Notes: generated by a model from the sequence alone, not told the origin. DNA of 64,000 nt from Stephania yunnanensis (GCA_039657365.1 CM077584.1:20478569-20542568), one strand, 5' to 3'; shown: positions 29,025 through 42,999, numbered from the stretch's first letter. Numbers and translations: made by a program.

Positions 29025-31733
29025 TGTAACGGCCCAAATTAATTAAACTAGTATTAGCATTAATCTTGGGTATTAACGATCGTAATTCGAGCGTTACATG
29101 AATAACTTGGTTGACTCGGACATGAAAATCGAGGGTAAATGTTATTTATGGATGATGGTTACTTATAATGCAGTGTTTAAAATCATTATAATATTGTATT
29201 GCATCGCATGTGTGTACATTGCTAATGGAAGAATTAGTGTGACGGGTAGGTACATCGAGATGCGTGTCAAGGTCTGAGGCACAAGGTGCTGGGTAATCGG
29301 AGGTTAGTGTAACCGCAAATATATTAAATATATGAATAAGCACACTAACCATGCGTACTTATGTGCCTTGGTGAATTAATGTGATTTAAGATAAAATAAA
29401 GTCATGTAGTTAGATAGGAATTAATTGAACCCTTGATCAACCTAATGATTATCATATAATACATATAACGAGGCAACATGAGTGGCTTTCATGTAGGATA
29501 AGTGGCTTCATATGGGACAAGTGGTTTCATGTCGGACAAGTGGCATTTAGGGAGGACACATGTCCTAGGAATTAACTAATAGTAAATCAAAGATTTGGCT
29601 AACTAATCCACTTACTAATATAAGTATATAAGGCCTATTATTAATGGAGCTAAACTTATACATTTGAGCTGAAACATCAGAAGAATCAAGGAGGGTCTTG
29701 ACTAAAAAATTCAGGGAGATCAAGAAAGTTGGAGCTCAAATCAAAGCGTCATCAACCTTAAGTACACATATCTCTGTTTGAAGTTTGAAACCAGTTCTGA
29801 TTTTTGATCATTTTTAAAAGGTAGATGATTGAGTCTTTGAAATTGGTTTATATATTTGGATTCCTCTATTAAGAAGTTCTTAATTTGCCTTTGAAATAAA
29901 AAAGATATGAATATTTGAAGTTGTAAGACCAAAATTGAAATTTTACCTTTTGTATTATGAACCTGCCTTTATAATATGGTCATAACTTCTTCATTTTAAA
30001 TCAAAATGAACTCAATTTAGTGGCATTGGAAAGCTAACTTAAAGGAGAACAACTTTGTCTTGCTTAAAATTTTGTAACTTAAATGTTTTCATATCCAAAA
30101 GTACTCTGCAAATATGTGATTGAATGCATTATGAGATTTTTTAAACTAAAATTTTAAAAGACATAACTCCTTAATTACTTATCCAAATGAATTGATCTTT
30201 TAGTATGTTGTTATGATATGTTAGCTACCTTGTGACAAAAAATCATGAATCTTGAAACTATAGATTCGGAGAAATAAATTTTCTAAATTTGTTGGTCAGA
30301 TTAAGTTCCAATTTGAGCTGTTTTTTGTAGAATTGCGATACCTCTTTCGTTTTAAATTGAAATTTTGCAAACAAAACCTTTTAGGAAAGTTAAGATAGAG
30401 ACCTAAGAATTTGTACCAAGGGAAGATTTTGAGATTTGGGCAATCTCATGCCTGAAGTTTCGATGCAATATATGATTAAAATCTCAATGTTGTTTAGTCT
30501 TAAAGGGTTATTTTTGGTTAAGGTTCTTAAACCCATTTGACCTAATCTAAACCTAATTTATTTAGATTAATTTAATACTAGGGACTCAGAGAATAGTTGT
30601 TGGTTATCAATTACACTTTTGGAGTCTATTTAAGGGCTTTGGGGACGAGGATTCAACATATTTGAGGTATATAGACCCATTAGAATGCCTCACATAATTC
30701 ATGATTTTCCTTTATCGACATTAGATTACATGTGTGACTATTGGTGGGCACACATGGATTTTCACTCTAATTCGGTTGTGTATATATTGGTTGCGCCTAA
30801 ATCACTTGCAGGGGTTTTCTTGTTTTTAATGCTCGTGTTGATAACAATAGAATGTATCCACGACTATCGGGAGGGTGGTAAGATGTTCCCTTGACTTGAA
30901 ATAATGTCGGGAGGGATTCATCTGTTAATCGTGGTTGAGGTTTAGTCACTGTAAGCCTGTAAGTATATCTATCGTTCCTGTCCTATTTTATCGATTACCG
31001 ACTGATTTAGGTCGGGGTTTTCTCGTGATTATTCAATTGTTTATTTATTAACGCTTTATTTTCGAGCCTGTTTATTTAGTATGTGTTGTTTTATTAAATG
31101 CCACTATTTTTGCTTGTTGTATATCACTTACGTTTATGGGAGTATGACTTATTATTGCAGAGGTCATATTCGCATGTCTCATAGATTATCCGTTTTATTT
31201 CATGAATATTGTGTGAATTTTTCTAGGGGTTTTACTCACTGGACTCATCACTGTATTTACTAGGTGATCGAGTGAAGATCCTTCAACGAGTAAGGACAAA
31301 GGCAAGAATGTATTGGATGATTACCTATGAGATAGTGACATCGGCTCGTGTTTGACTACAATATGTACATATTTATGTTTTTGTTAGGTTTTGAGGACTA
31401 TATGGATCTCGTGTTGTACTTTTTTTGCCAATGTTATATACACGGTATCATTTTTGTCAAGTTATCTAAAACTTAAGATTGTTAAATATTGCATAATCTA
31501 TTCACTTAAACACTTCCACTATAAAATTGTAATATAACTTGATAAATTGATTAACTGGCTAATTAAATCACTAGTACTTAAATGAAGATTAATTAGCTAA
31601 GTTTGGGTTTAATGGAAAATGTGTAAGAAACCCATTAGGTCGCGGGGCGTCATTGGTAAGCAGGCCAATACGTGGCGAGGCTTTAGCGACGTGTGATGCG
31701 ATGTGGCGGGTCCACTCTGCAGGGGCAGACTCA
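29025..31733 (+). repeat. Long gypsy LTR (about 2.7 kb), plus orientation
   Basis: It starts TGTAACGGCCCAAATTAATT, and its length matches, in reverse, the LTRs at 50600-51575 and 53590-55644, for example the block around TTATTTATGGATGATGGTTA (29146) and the block at 31150-31270. The 3' end near GCGATGTGGCGGGTCC is estimated from alignment. No gypsy coding sequence follows, so it is a solo or truncated LTR. No TSD could be confirmed. It splits the Athila-like 3' LTR. Confidence 0.65.
29480..29562 (+). repeat. Short tandem repeat in the gypsy LTR
   Basis: About four copies of a 19-20 bp unit close to AGTGGCTTCATGTNGGACA, partly diverged, ending near GGACACATGTCC. Confidence 0.7.
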
Positions 31734-31949
31734 TATTGATGTGATCTAAGCCTTGATAGATGTCTCAAAATGAATGACACTTGACTTAAAATCTGGAAGA
31801 TGGGTTTTTCTTATATGTTTTAGTGATCATAATTAAACAAGATTAATATCATATATTATAGTGCATGTAAAATCGTTAAAAAAGTTAGGAAGTTTTACTA
31901 ATATTGACTATCATATGAATCTCCTTGCGCTACAAACAATTATTGGCAG
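31734..31949. other. Junction sequence, unassigned
   Basis: A 216-bp stretch between the gypsy LTR and the copia leader. It may be a residue of either element. Nothing specific was recognised. Confidence 0.3.
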
Positions 31950-34083
31950 TCGTCGCTGACTGGTCTGCGGACGCGAGTACAGGGGTAATGCCCCTAGTTT
32001 TTTTAGACAACGAATTCCAGTTTCAAAATTTTGAAATCTCTTAAAATTTCTCATTACTTTAGTCAATTCAATTGACCAAAATTGCCCCTTATTTTATTTT
32101 CAAAAATATTAATTAAGAGATTTTTAATTAACTCGAGCCCACCTCTAACTTAATATATTATCCTAATCCAATTAAAATTTAAGATACTTTGAATCCTTAT
32201 CCAATTAGAATTTGTTATATATCTAACTTATCTTATAGAATTTGTAATTCTTATCCAAATACAATTTTATCTCATATCTAATAGGAATATACTAACGGAT
32301 AACCACAATGAGATATACGATCAAAATCGATTTTGATTCTTATTCATACGAAACAAGAAATTCAATCAAGGAACGAAATATTAATCATGCATTCGACACC
32401 AAAATCATATTAAATTAATCATATTAACATAATCATGATTTTTATCATGGAAACATACATAATTATTGAACAAAAGCGAAATACATATTTAACATCAGAA
32501 TCACATTAACCTAAACATGACTTCTAACATGTGAACATACAAAATTTGCATCATTTAATATTAAAATATATGTTAATTGAAATATTTTAAATATGAATTC
32601 TATCATTGAATTAAATCATGCGTATCTATTAATAAACATGAATTAACAACATGTTTTAGAACCAATTCTTGATAATAATTATCACATAACCTCTATGTAC
32701 ATTAATCAAGATCATGTCTTCACACATATATCATAAATACATCAGAGAAAATATTCAAATAATTTTGAAAAACCCAAACAGGATCGAAAATTAAGTTCTA
32801 TTAAACAAGATCTACAAAAGTAAAACCATACCTTAATCCTTGTTTTCCTTAGAAGATTGTTCGATCTCCAAAATGTTCAAGCGCATGTCTTCTATCAAAA
32901 ATCCACATATGAATGGTGACTACAATTTGGAGTACCATCCTCAAGAGAGAAATAGAACATTTTTTTTCTCTCCTAAAATCCAGAGAACTTGAAAATAGCA
33001 AAAATGAGAATTTTGTTTCGTTTTAAGGTTTTAACCTCTATTTATATATATGATAAGCATTCACTTAAAATCCTATTTGTAATGCAACTACTATATTTAA
33101 GCAGTTTAAGTAAATTACACATATGGGCCTATTAATAAGTTATGATATAACAAATTGTAAGGACTTTTCCATCATGAATTTTATCATATAAAAATTTATT
33201 ACTCTTGACCAATTGAAATTGCGCAAAGCCATTCTTTCTGTACTACCAATAAGTTCATGCGACGTTGGCAGTGAACCGAAACCATTTTGGAACACAAGTC
33301 ATAAGTGGTCTCTAGCAAGAAATTATGACTACCCAAGCAGCATGAATATCAAAATTGATACAACCTAACGAATAACATATATCATATCCTTTTGTTGTGT
33401 GATATCCTTTGATTAAACAAAGATATAGAAAACCACCCTTAATGTTCAATCATACTAGTCTTGATCTTTAGGTAAACTGAAAATATCCAAGTGGTATTGA
33501 TCATATCAATTCACATGGACTTGATCATTATCAGTCTATCATATCAAGGGATCAACATATATCTCTCTATATGAGAGTGCAACTATCCTTATTACACACC
33601 TTCACATATTATTCACATGGTAACCAATCACAATCTTTATAATCGTCCGGTTAAAGACAACATTTGATTGTGTTAAATTACCATACTCCTAATATTGAAG
33701 TCTATGGTAATATCAAGTCAAATGACTAAATGATATACCTATCATGAGTAATACCTATGACATAATCCATGTGGTGTTCTCATAACGGGTCCGTCCAGTA
33801 CCTTGTTCCCCAACAAGTACTCATGATCTCGATTCGTATCCCTATACGCATGATCATCACATGACCATTAGTCAAGATTTTTACTAGTTTTAATTCATTA
33901 TAGTTCCGAGTATATTGACCGACTATGGACATTTAGGATATTTCACCAAATACCCATGAATTTTACTATAAGGTAAATGTGCAATCACTTATAAATAAAA
34001 CAACAAATGCAAAACTCTTTTTATTAACTAAAATTATAAGATAAATAATGTTTATAGATTGACCTAGGACACATTCGCCAACA
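31950..34083 (-). mobile_element. Copia element fragment: LTR plus leader
   Basis: On the minus strand an LTR starts TGTTGGCGAATGTGTCC at 34083 and runs to about 32755, matching the copia solo LTR at 56088-57473. It is followed by leader sequence (to about 31950) matching the leader of element 1 near 1860-1960. The LTR 3' tip and primer site are deleted or diverged near 32740. No gag or pol follows. It lies inside the split Athila-like 3' LTR. Confidence 0.7.
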
Positions 34084-35529
34084 TTTAGATCTTCAATGAA
34101 TCTCAGTTCTCGATTTACTGAAATGGAGCAAATTAGGAAATCATACGGATTATCTTCCGTACTTTATAAAAATTTCGGTAATACCTCCCCTAAAAGTGGA
34201 ATGGTGGAAAAGTTCACTTAATAGACAACAAAGTTGGGGAGAGCCTTAAAAGGACTCACAACTCCCTGCAATTCACAATATATATCAAATTAAAATTATA
34301 AACTGGCTTAGAGTTTCTAATACCTTACCTACAACTTTTAATGGTGTTTCACGACCTACACTCACCTTAAGAACCCCAAAACAGTATATCTATATAATAT
34401 GATTCAAAATAAAGAAATTAAATTTTAAAATGCATCACCAAAATCTTCAAGCTTTTAAGTTCCTTTGTATTCCTTATTTGCTTCAGAACCTAACAAAGCC
34501 ATTTTGAGGACACTAAAATGATAGTGTACACAAAATAAATAGTGTTAGATAAGTAAACATCTATCTTGCTTTGTACAACAAGTAATAAGAAGAGGTAATA
34601 TGAATTATTTCACAGTAAACGAAAAATGAAGTAAATATACAACTCCCTCATTTCCGTTCTAAGCTCATAACAAGGGAGCCGTCTCATAATGAACCTTGAA
34701 CATTCCTATGAAATCAATGCATGCTACCCAGACTTGATATTACCCACCTTAAACACTTGCACTATGTCTAGTTAGGAGTGGATCACATCAAACTTTTACG
34801 ACCATAGTAGGGGCAATTATATATGGATGCCATGAATGCATGATAAAGAGGTTCACTCCTTCTCCGTGCAAGATATAAACCATATTAATGTGAAAAATAA
34901 TAAATAATGTTTAACTACTTTTAAACCAACTCAAAGTTGATCACGAAGCCTCACACGATGTTACCCAACTTTCGCGTATTTCCACTTAAGAGTTATAACT
35001 CAATCTTAACATTTACAAATCATTTTTAAGTCACAATGTGATTTAAAATTCATTTTCAAGTTATAATGGATTTTAAACCACTATAAGCTCCAACAACTTC
35101 ATCTAAAATCACAAAACTTAATTCATGTCTCTCATTTCAGTCATAAACTACTCAATTGGCTTCAAAAACAACTTACACATCTGTTATGAATCTTAAGTTG
35201 GGATTTTAACTCAATAGGCAATTTTAATTTTATCAATTTCAAACATCAACTTTAGAACTTTAACAAATCCCAATTTACTCATTTTATCAACTTTTGGAGT
35301 CCTTTCCTTTACCAAAACACCTAAACATGCAATGCAACGTTTCTAAGAGTCTCTCATTAATATTTCAAGTCAAAACTACCCTGAAATAAGCCTTCAACAC
35401 TTCGTCAAACTATAGGTAGTAAATATTTTTCAATAGCAAGACCCTATGTTCAACGTTCAATTTCGACCTCTAAACCAATGAATTTCACTATAAACCTTAC
35501 GACGGTCTCGAAGTTTAAGGCCGCCACAT
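34084..35529 (-). repeat. Unclassified LTR-like repeat, copy 1
   Basis: It aligns with 57830-59500: the GGAGCAAATTAGGAAATCAT block, a run ending CTTACAACTC/CTCACAACTC, and a CAATGCATGCTACC block, all in the same order. There is no ORF. It is probably a long LTR or UTR of a gypsy family. The orientation is inferred from its neighbours. Confidence 0.55.
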
Positions 35530-36960
35530 GGTAAGTGGGATATCGTCTCCACAAGGATTTTGCAAACTTATAAGGAAATTATTTTTTGTGTTTTTTTTGT
35601 CTTCATTTAGTTAATCTAATTAAATGGGAATTGAAATACTAAATAACTAAAAACTATGACTAATAACTTAATTAACCAAACTAAGTAAACTAATTCAAAC
35701 AATTCAATGCAAACTTAATTAAGCAAAATTCAAATTCAATATAATATAAATATCTAAACAAGCATCTAAGCAAACCTTCACTAAACAATGTAATATACTT
35801 GGATTACATCAAACACTAAAACATAACATTACCTCGTAACCTAGTTATAATTATATCACATGGAATCTTGAAATCATTAAATCCTAATTCATAATAGGGT
35901 TGATGGCCTTAAGCAAACCGTCGATTTTCCTTTATTCAATGAAAATAGCTATATCCTTATCATTATAAATCTACATATTGGATAAAACACAATAAAATAG
36001 AAATACAATAGCATTAACACTCAATAAAAATCATACCTAATCTAAACTAAATATTAATCAAAATATGCCAATCAATAAAAAAACTTAGAACCCAATCACC
36101 TAGAACATCTATTCGGGTAATTCGCCCTGTAGATTAATCCTTTTTAGTAAATCTATATAATTATTGTCAATAATTATAGACATAGATTCAAAAAATCGTT
36201 TATCACAATACATATTTGCAACTATGCATATAATATCAATCCTCATTAGTTGTAATACGCAAAAAAACTTATTAAAATCATGATTTTTGTGTATGAATAG
36301 ATTTAACACATTAAGTACATGATTCCTTAATTATAACTATATAGCAATCCAAAGTATATACATGTCTAGGGTTTGTTTAGATTAATAAACTACTCACTCA
36401 TGCAGAAAATAAACAAAGGAATAATATAATTGAAAGACATAATTAAATAAATACCTCTTATTGAAATAAACAAATCTTCAATGTTGCTTTAAACATAAAC
36501 TCAATAAAAACTAACTCACGGCTTTCAAAAACTTGTTAAGAGAAAAAGGGCTCAGAGAGATAGCTAATTTCAAAGTCCTAAAGTCTTATATATAGTTTCC
36601 TAAGCTACACAAATCATAGATAAACTCAAATTCTTCGTAATAATCTAAAAAATCCGTCACCGACCTAAGCGATTTTTCAGCAAATCCTATGTTGTTCACA
36701 AATTGCTGAGTTAATGACTAAAAATATCTCTTTATGCTTCATCTATTCATCTGGTGATTACTTTGTAAATCTCAATTCACTGGATTTTCTCTGCTGCCAA
36801 TTTACGCAGCGAATCATTTGTATTTTCTCATATCGCTGGGAAATCTTTAGATTTTTTCTCCAGTTGACAATTTTGCTATTCTTTCTCTTTTTCTTCCATT
36901 TTTTCATTTTTCTAATTAAATCTTGAGATCACAAAAATAAGAGAATACCTAGTGTAGTAT
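35530..36960 (-). repeat. Athila-like 3' LTR, main piece
   Basis: GGTAAGTGGGATATCGTCTCC and the following 350 bp match the 5' LTR piece at 44731-45038, to ACATAACATTACCTCGTAAC, where copia element 2 interrupts the other copy. A minus-strand TATA-like CTTATATATAG lies near 36590. The upper boundary is uncertain because the 5' LTR copy is incomplete. Confidence 0.65.
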
Positions 36961-37071
36961 ATCTAAAATCAACCTAAGTTATACTATAAAACACGTCTAA
37001 TTATTGACTTGTCAAATACCAAAACTCAGCATTTTGCTATCTCAAGCAAATGAATACTCTCAATAATATTC

Positions 37072-37117
<46 letters not shown>

Positions 37118-38900
37118 TGATTTCAATGTAATTCATCTTAACTTTAAATAATAGAAGTTATGATAGAATAGAATGATTTAGAAAAATGAATCATCCTTTA
37201 ATGATAACTCAACCACCCAATGCAATACCCTTTAGAACTTAAAGTTCAATCAATTACCAAAGCTAGTACACGATATAATTTTTCTCAATCTCCACTGATA
37301 AGCATTAAGCTTACGATGACTAGTGTAGAATCTCAAAACACAAAAACTACTAGATTAATCTTAATTTTAAAAAATACTTTATAATAGCACCATAATCCAA
37401 ATCGATAGAAATTTTGCAGAGATATCAATGAATATATCGTTTAAAATGTGTTAGATTAAGAAATACTTCACTCAACCCTAACTTCAAGCAATCGAACTAA
37501 GTCTTTTCTTTGAAGAGTTAAAGAACATCCACCTTTTTTATCTCTCATTTTTTCTACTTCGTCCTAATAATTATTATTATTTATTTATTTTCATTCGACT
37601 TTTGAGTTCTTGCTCCATTTCCTTTGGACATTCTTACATTTCCCCATTATAGATACCATGCTCCATTTCCTATGGAATTTATAAAATTCTCTATATATTT
37701 GTAACTCTTGTTAGCACTTCTCACTGACCACTAAAGTTGAAGAAAATACTCTTTCTAACTTATATAATTCACTGATTTCTAACCCATTCCTTCTTTCAAT
37801 TGTGGCATAGTAATTTTCTACATATACTATAGAAATACTTAATCATTAGCCTTTGTACCACAAGATTCTTAAAAATCTATCTTGTTCATCTTGTACTATT
37901 ATTTTGATCTTCTACCCATTCTCATGACTAACACAAGACAAATCATCTAGTGCACACATCAACTAGTAAAGTTAATAAAAAAGTTATAAAAATTAATTCC
38001 TTCTATATCATGGAATTCACTTAGGTACTAAAATATCACTTCTATTCAAAAATCTTTATATATATATATTCATTCCATTATATTATATTCCTAAGTAAAA
38101 ATAAAGTAGAATGAAATTCATACTTACTTCAATTCGAAAGAAATTTGAAGGATTTCATCATCTCACTTGAATATCGAATCAAAGTATTTGAACTTTTTGG
38201 ATCAATTCTTGAACTTATCTTCTACCTTTATTTTCTTTCCTTGCGATGCTATTGCTATCATTGTCATACTTCACCAAAGATACCCTCAAACTCATTCCAA
38301 ACTTTGTCCTCGAGGTTTAAAAATTAAGTCGAATTTCTAACAAAACAAATATACCTCGTGAAGTATAAATGAATTGGTATAATCATATATTAGATAATCA
38401 ATATATAAAGTCATTATATAAATCTTAATCAAACAGAGTGCATTAAAGACATGAATAGTCATCACCTATGTATAATAAATGTAGCATCACTATTAAATGT
38501 ATCACCACAGCACCATATCAAATGTATCACATGAAATCACATCACTAGGCATACTATCAAAGACAGTATATCATTAGCACATATCACATAAAATCATCAC
38601 CAGAGTTACATGTAAGGCCTCACATATCATCATTCAGAGATAAAAAGATAAAGTAGAATAAGAAATCAATGTCATCATCTTGAAGTCGCATCATCATCAT
38701 CGTCCTCCACTGGATGAATCCTCTCAGACTACTAACTTGCAGCGGGATCATAAGGGTTATAGTCTTAACTAGGCTGTAGTTAATCATCAAGAATATCATT
38801 GATCAACATCTTCATTTATGTAAATGGAAAAAAAACCTCTGTGCCTCCTCCTCGTCTATGTCTTCCTGACATTGTCCTCTCCATCATGTGAATGCTCGTT
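36961..38900 (-). other. Athila-like 3' untranslated region
   Basis: AT-rich with no supported ORF, lying between the extra ORF and the 3' LTR. It contains a (TA)n microsatellite and, at 38455-38700, many short ATCAC/TCATCA motifs. Confidence 0.4.
37077..37115. repeat. (TA)n microsatellite
   Basis: About 19 uninterrupted TA units. Confidence 0.95.
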
Positions 38901-38920
38901 GCTAAGACCTCCTGGTTCTC

Positions 38921-40222
38921 CTATAGTAGTTCTTGATTCCTTAGAGTTCTCACTTGATTGCGCTGAATTGAACCTATAAAGGCCAACTCTGAATCCTCTA
39001 TGTAAAGCTCATCGAAGTCCATAGTAGGTTGCTCCACATTCGAATCGTTTCTTACTCTCGGTATTTTTTCTAAAACTCTGCTTGTGTCATCTATAATCTT
39101 TTTTCTTTGCTCTGTCTCACTGCTGGATATCTCAGCCTTCTCCCTCTTATTTTTAGAGTCTTCATATCCATCAATTTTTTCATAGCTCTCTATTACTACA
39201 TCCATGATAGTCTTCTCCGGTAAAACATCCATCTTAAGTCCTGCCATATTTACTCGATCTTCTTTCTAAAAAATTGTGATCATCAAAGGAAATGGTAATC
39301 TATCATTCTTCTTCGTTGTGATGACATTCCTTATCGATTCATAGATATTCTTGCTAACATCTAAATATCTCAATCCATTCACAATGTGGTAAAGCAAAAA
39401 GACTATATAGTTCAAGATCTCGTAATATTATAGACTTGGCTATAAGCTAACGTTGATGAACTAATATCACACTTTCGTGATCTTCTAATATGCTTCAGGT
39501 TCCCTTCCGAGTCTAAAATGAACCCATCACCATGGATTGCCTCTAATCCTCCCCTAATTTCCTCAGTATGGTAATGGAAGTTAATTGAATATTCGGGCTT
39601 TAGGTATTCATCATTTTTTCTTTGGTGAATTTCATGTAAACTAAAATATTGAGTTTTTCTCGCAGTAGAATAATCCATTATTCTTTCTTTAGCTTGTGAC
39701 TCTATTTTGTTGTCACTTCCATAAGCATTCGTGTAAAAGTTTCTCATTAAATGTTGCATCCCTTCTCACTAAAAATATTCTCGAGGTCTAAATGGTTATA
39801 GTTCCTAGTCAGCAATCCCTAGTTTCTCGCATAAATGATATCTAAGATTCTATGCCTATATTTCAACTCATTTTTTCACAGTGAATCCCCTCACCGGGAT
39901 CAACTTCCTTCCTCTCTTTATACCTTTCTTAATCTTGGTAAATGCCTTATCATTGATAAAATTCTCCTTCCTAAGAACATACTTCTTCACTCCCTTCGGT
40001 ATCTCTTTTTCAACTTCCTCATCTTCATCCTCATATTCTTCCTCAGAATCATTACTTAATGATAAAGGCGGGGTAGGCTCTTTTATGGTCATATCCTAGG
40101 TGTATTGAAAGAAATTCCCTTAGGTCTAATTGGGGACAAGTTGGATATATCCTTGGGTTTCTCTACTGATTCCCTTTTCCTTTCTCCTCCATCGAATTTC
40201 TACCCCATTCCACTTATGGCCA
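38921..40222 (-). pseudogene. Extra 3' ORF of an Athila-like element
   Basis: Pieces in order on the minus strand: MAISGMG (40222, stop soon after), LSNDSEEEYEDEDEEVEKEI then KLIPVRGFTVKK, MQHLMRNFYTNAYGSDNKI (39759), LEAIHGDGFILDSEGNLKHI, ILNYIVFLLYHIVNGLRYLD and MAGLKMDVLPEKTIMDVVIE (39247), ending at 38921. The acidic N-terminus followed by an L(V/M)R.FYANA-like block resembles the uncharacterised domain (Pfam Transposase_32 type, from memory) found downstream of pol in Athila/Ogre-like gypsy elements. Several stops and frame changes break it. The function of this ORF is not known; older literature calls the position env-like. Confidence 0.55.
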
Positions 40223-41554
40223 TTTTGATAGATACAAGTAAAAGAATAACCCTCTAAAACCAAATTATCAAAAATGTATGTAGGGAAATTTAACTTATTT
40301 ATCTAATAAGGATAAATTCATCGAAAAAAACTGTTTATAAATCGAGAGTTTGAAATTCATATGAAATTCATTGATAAAACATCATTGATAAAAACAATCA
40401 CCCAGAAGTAATTCAAGTCATGCGATAGACAAACAAAAAAACCCCCAAACTCATTTGAAACTTAGTCTTAAATTAGTTTTCGTATAAAATTCAATCCAAT
40501 TGCCATATACTAAAAATAGTTCAAAAATTCAATATCAATAAATATATTATCACACCACTTCCATACTAGTATTATAATTGAAAACATTCAACATTAAAAC
40601 CAATCTTGAGCAAGAATTTCGAAATTAAAGCTCTAACCTAAATAAATACTCTAAAAATTCATGAAAAAGTGAAAATATAATCAATAAAAGGCTAGGGTTC
40701 TCATTGATTACCTTCTTGAAAGTCAATTTTTCAAAAGTGAAACTCTATAACTTGTTTAGAACACTCATTCAAGCTCTAACTTTGAATTCCCTTGCTTAAG
40801 TCCTAGTTGCCTCTACACTATCAAAATTCACTAAAATTTGGGTTAAAAGTGTGAAAATTGAGGTAGAAATCACTTAAATACACTAAAATCTAGCTTTGGA
40901 AGGTTGAATCTAGTCAACAATTTGGTCGTTGGGTACGTTGCAATGGTTTGTGAGTGTGAAGTGAATAAATATGGTAATTTTGTGTTTATGTTTTTTAAAA
41001 CTTGTATTCGTTCTCAGCAAATTAAAGTTTAAAGGGATTTGTTGGGAAATTGCTACATAAATTGCTAAAATAAGCCTCAATGGCTCACTGACTAGTTTAA
41101 CAAATCTTAGTTATAAGTGCAAATGATTGACAAATCGCTGATCTGAAATTACACTAAAAATCCCGCAATTTGTTGCCGATTTTCTCAGTGATTTCTAGTA
41201 CAAATTGGAATTGCTAGGAAATCGCTAGCCTATTTTAACTATTGTTTGTAGTTGACTAATCTTGCTTATATTTATCACATATATGTCCTATAAAAAGGTA
41301 GAATTGTTCAAAATTATCCGAATTTGACTATGATTTGTACTAAACAATAATTTCATTACTATAAATAACCAACTAATGCAAAAACTAACGCATAAAGACA
41401 ATATAATGCGAAAAAACATTTGCTCGATCAACCCCCCTGATATGAAATTATTCAAGAATTAAATTCTTATAATATCCCCATTATAAGAGTAAACAGTTTG
41501 AGAGAAAATAAAAAATAAACTAATCATAATACTAAAATTGAAAGTAAAGATATA
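40223..41554 (-). other. Athila-like internal non-coding region
   Basis: 1.3 kb between the end of the pol remnant and the extra ORF, with no supported ORF. Elements of this group commonly have a non-coding spacer here. A GCGCTTTATGGAACGCAGCCC-like segment at about 41563-41584, just outside, resembles the conserved AGCGCTT-TGGGAGGCAACCC block found after integrase in this group. Confidence 0.45.
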
Positions 41555-41629
41555 GTATGGGCTGCGTTCCATAAAGCGCTTTTGTTTACTATCATTGGCT
41601 CGACTAAACCACGTAGTCTTAATCTAGTT

Positions 41630-42020
41630 TTAAATTAAGAAGTTGCTCTTCTATACTAAGTCTAAAAATAATCTCCTCATTCCCAACTATTATTTTCATA
41701 GTTCTTCGAGCTACGTCAAGTGTTGCATTAGTAGTTGTTAGCAAAGGTTCTCCTAATGTAATACATACATCATCCTCTTGTTTATGATCCAAAATAATTT
41801 AATCTAACAAGAAACTAAATTTTCTAATTTTAACTTTCACATTTCTAAGTATACCCTTATTCTCTATTACAGATCCATCAGTAGAAGAAACTATAATATT
41901 ATGATCTTTATCATAGTTCCCACTAGTAAAATTGTGTTCTAAAAGATAATAGAAAGGTAGAGTGTTATATGATGCGTTTGAGTCACATTTGATATTCTCA
42001 AATTTCTTACTATTGATAAC
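41630..42020 (-). pseudogene. Second retropepsin-like module
   Basis: Minus strand: CDSNASYNTLPFYYLLEHN, then DGSVIENKGILRNVKVKIRK, ILDHKQEDDVCITLGEPLLT, TTNATLDVARRTMKIIVGNE. The DSNAS at 41970-41984 stands where gypsy proteases have D[LS]GAS, and the LGEPLL...A.LDV block matches the protease C-terminal LGRPFL..A.IDV. There is one in-frame stop after KFSFLLD. It is placed about 450 bp beyond the first module and directly before the post-pol block. No RT, RNase H or integrase follows. Confidence 0.5.
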
Positions 42021-42464
42021 AATGGAGATTATATGTTTCTTGATTTATCATCTTTATTCTTATTAGTTATTTCTTTTGGTTCTTTCATAAAGAATGAATT
42101 GAAAGAATTTAATCCCTTTACTATCTTAATATTTAAATTGACCCCTCCAGGATCATGCAACATTACATGATCTGAACTCAACATTTTTTTTTCTTAACAT
42201 CCTTTTTAACACTTGAGTCTTTCCATTTGATAGTATTTTCCTTATTTTTCGGTTATTGAACTATCCACTATTGATTTATTTTCTTATCATTTGGAGTGTC
42301 TTAAACTTCTTGCTTCTTTGAAATATCATTTTCAATTCCCATCTTTACTACACTTATTGCATATACTTCAATATGTAAACTATTATAAGGATTTAATTCT
42401 AAAGAATCATTATCTTTAATTTATTTGATAAGCAATTCATTAGAATAATTATAGTGATCCATAT

Positions 42465-42815
42465 TATTGAATTTGAAAGTTACAATTTTGTCTTTGAATT
42501 TCATAGAGATAGTTCTTTCAAAGATATCTAACTTAGCCTTAGCAGTTTTAAGAAAATGTCAACCTAACAGTATAAAAGGAGAATCATGTGATATTGAATC
42601 TCTCATTTTCATTACATAAAAGTCACCAAGGAATATTAAGTCATCTACTTTTACTAAAACATCTTTTAATAAACTATAATGTTTAACTTTCGTGTTATCA
42701 ATCAAAGTATGATTAATAGGTATATTAGTTAATGAACCTATTTTCAATTATTTATAGAGTTTAAGGGACATCACATTAATTGACACTCCAAGACTATACA
42801 TAGCAAAGTCTACAG
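42465..42815 (-). pseudogene. Gypsy retropepsin (gag-protease), first module
   Basis: YSLGVSINVMSLKLYK corresponds to DLGASINVMP..IY of Athila/Tat proteases, with the catalytic Asp replaced by Ser. After a stop come DVLVKVDDLIFLGDFYVMKM and SPFILLGRPFLKTAKAKLDI, the standard flap and C-terminal motifs. It is in order after gag on the minus strand. It is catalytically dead by the missing Asp. Confidence 0.6.
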
Positions 42816-42999
42816 AAGAAGTTCATATCGTAATAGGTATTCCAAACATTCCTGTATCAAAACATTTCTTAGTTATTTTTTAAATTAAAATTGACACCTT
42901 TTGTCCTAAGTTTTCTTTAAATTCTTCTAAAAATTTATCATTAGATTCAGAGAATTCTTTCAAAGCATCATCATTGTTAGAAAATTGCTTAATTGATTT

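Noticed and set aside
38921..40222. Retroviral envelope protein
   Set aside because: No signal peptide, transmembrane segment or glycoprotein features are visible; the resemblance is to the unknown domain of Athila/Ogre 3' ORFs.
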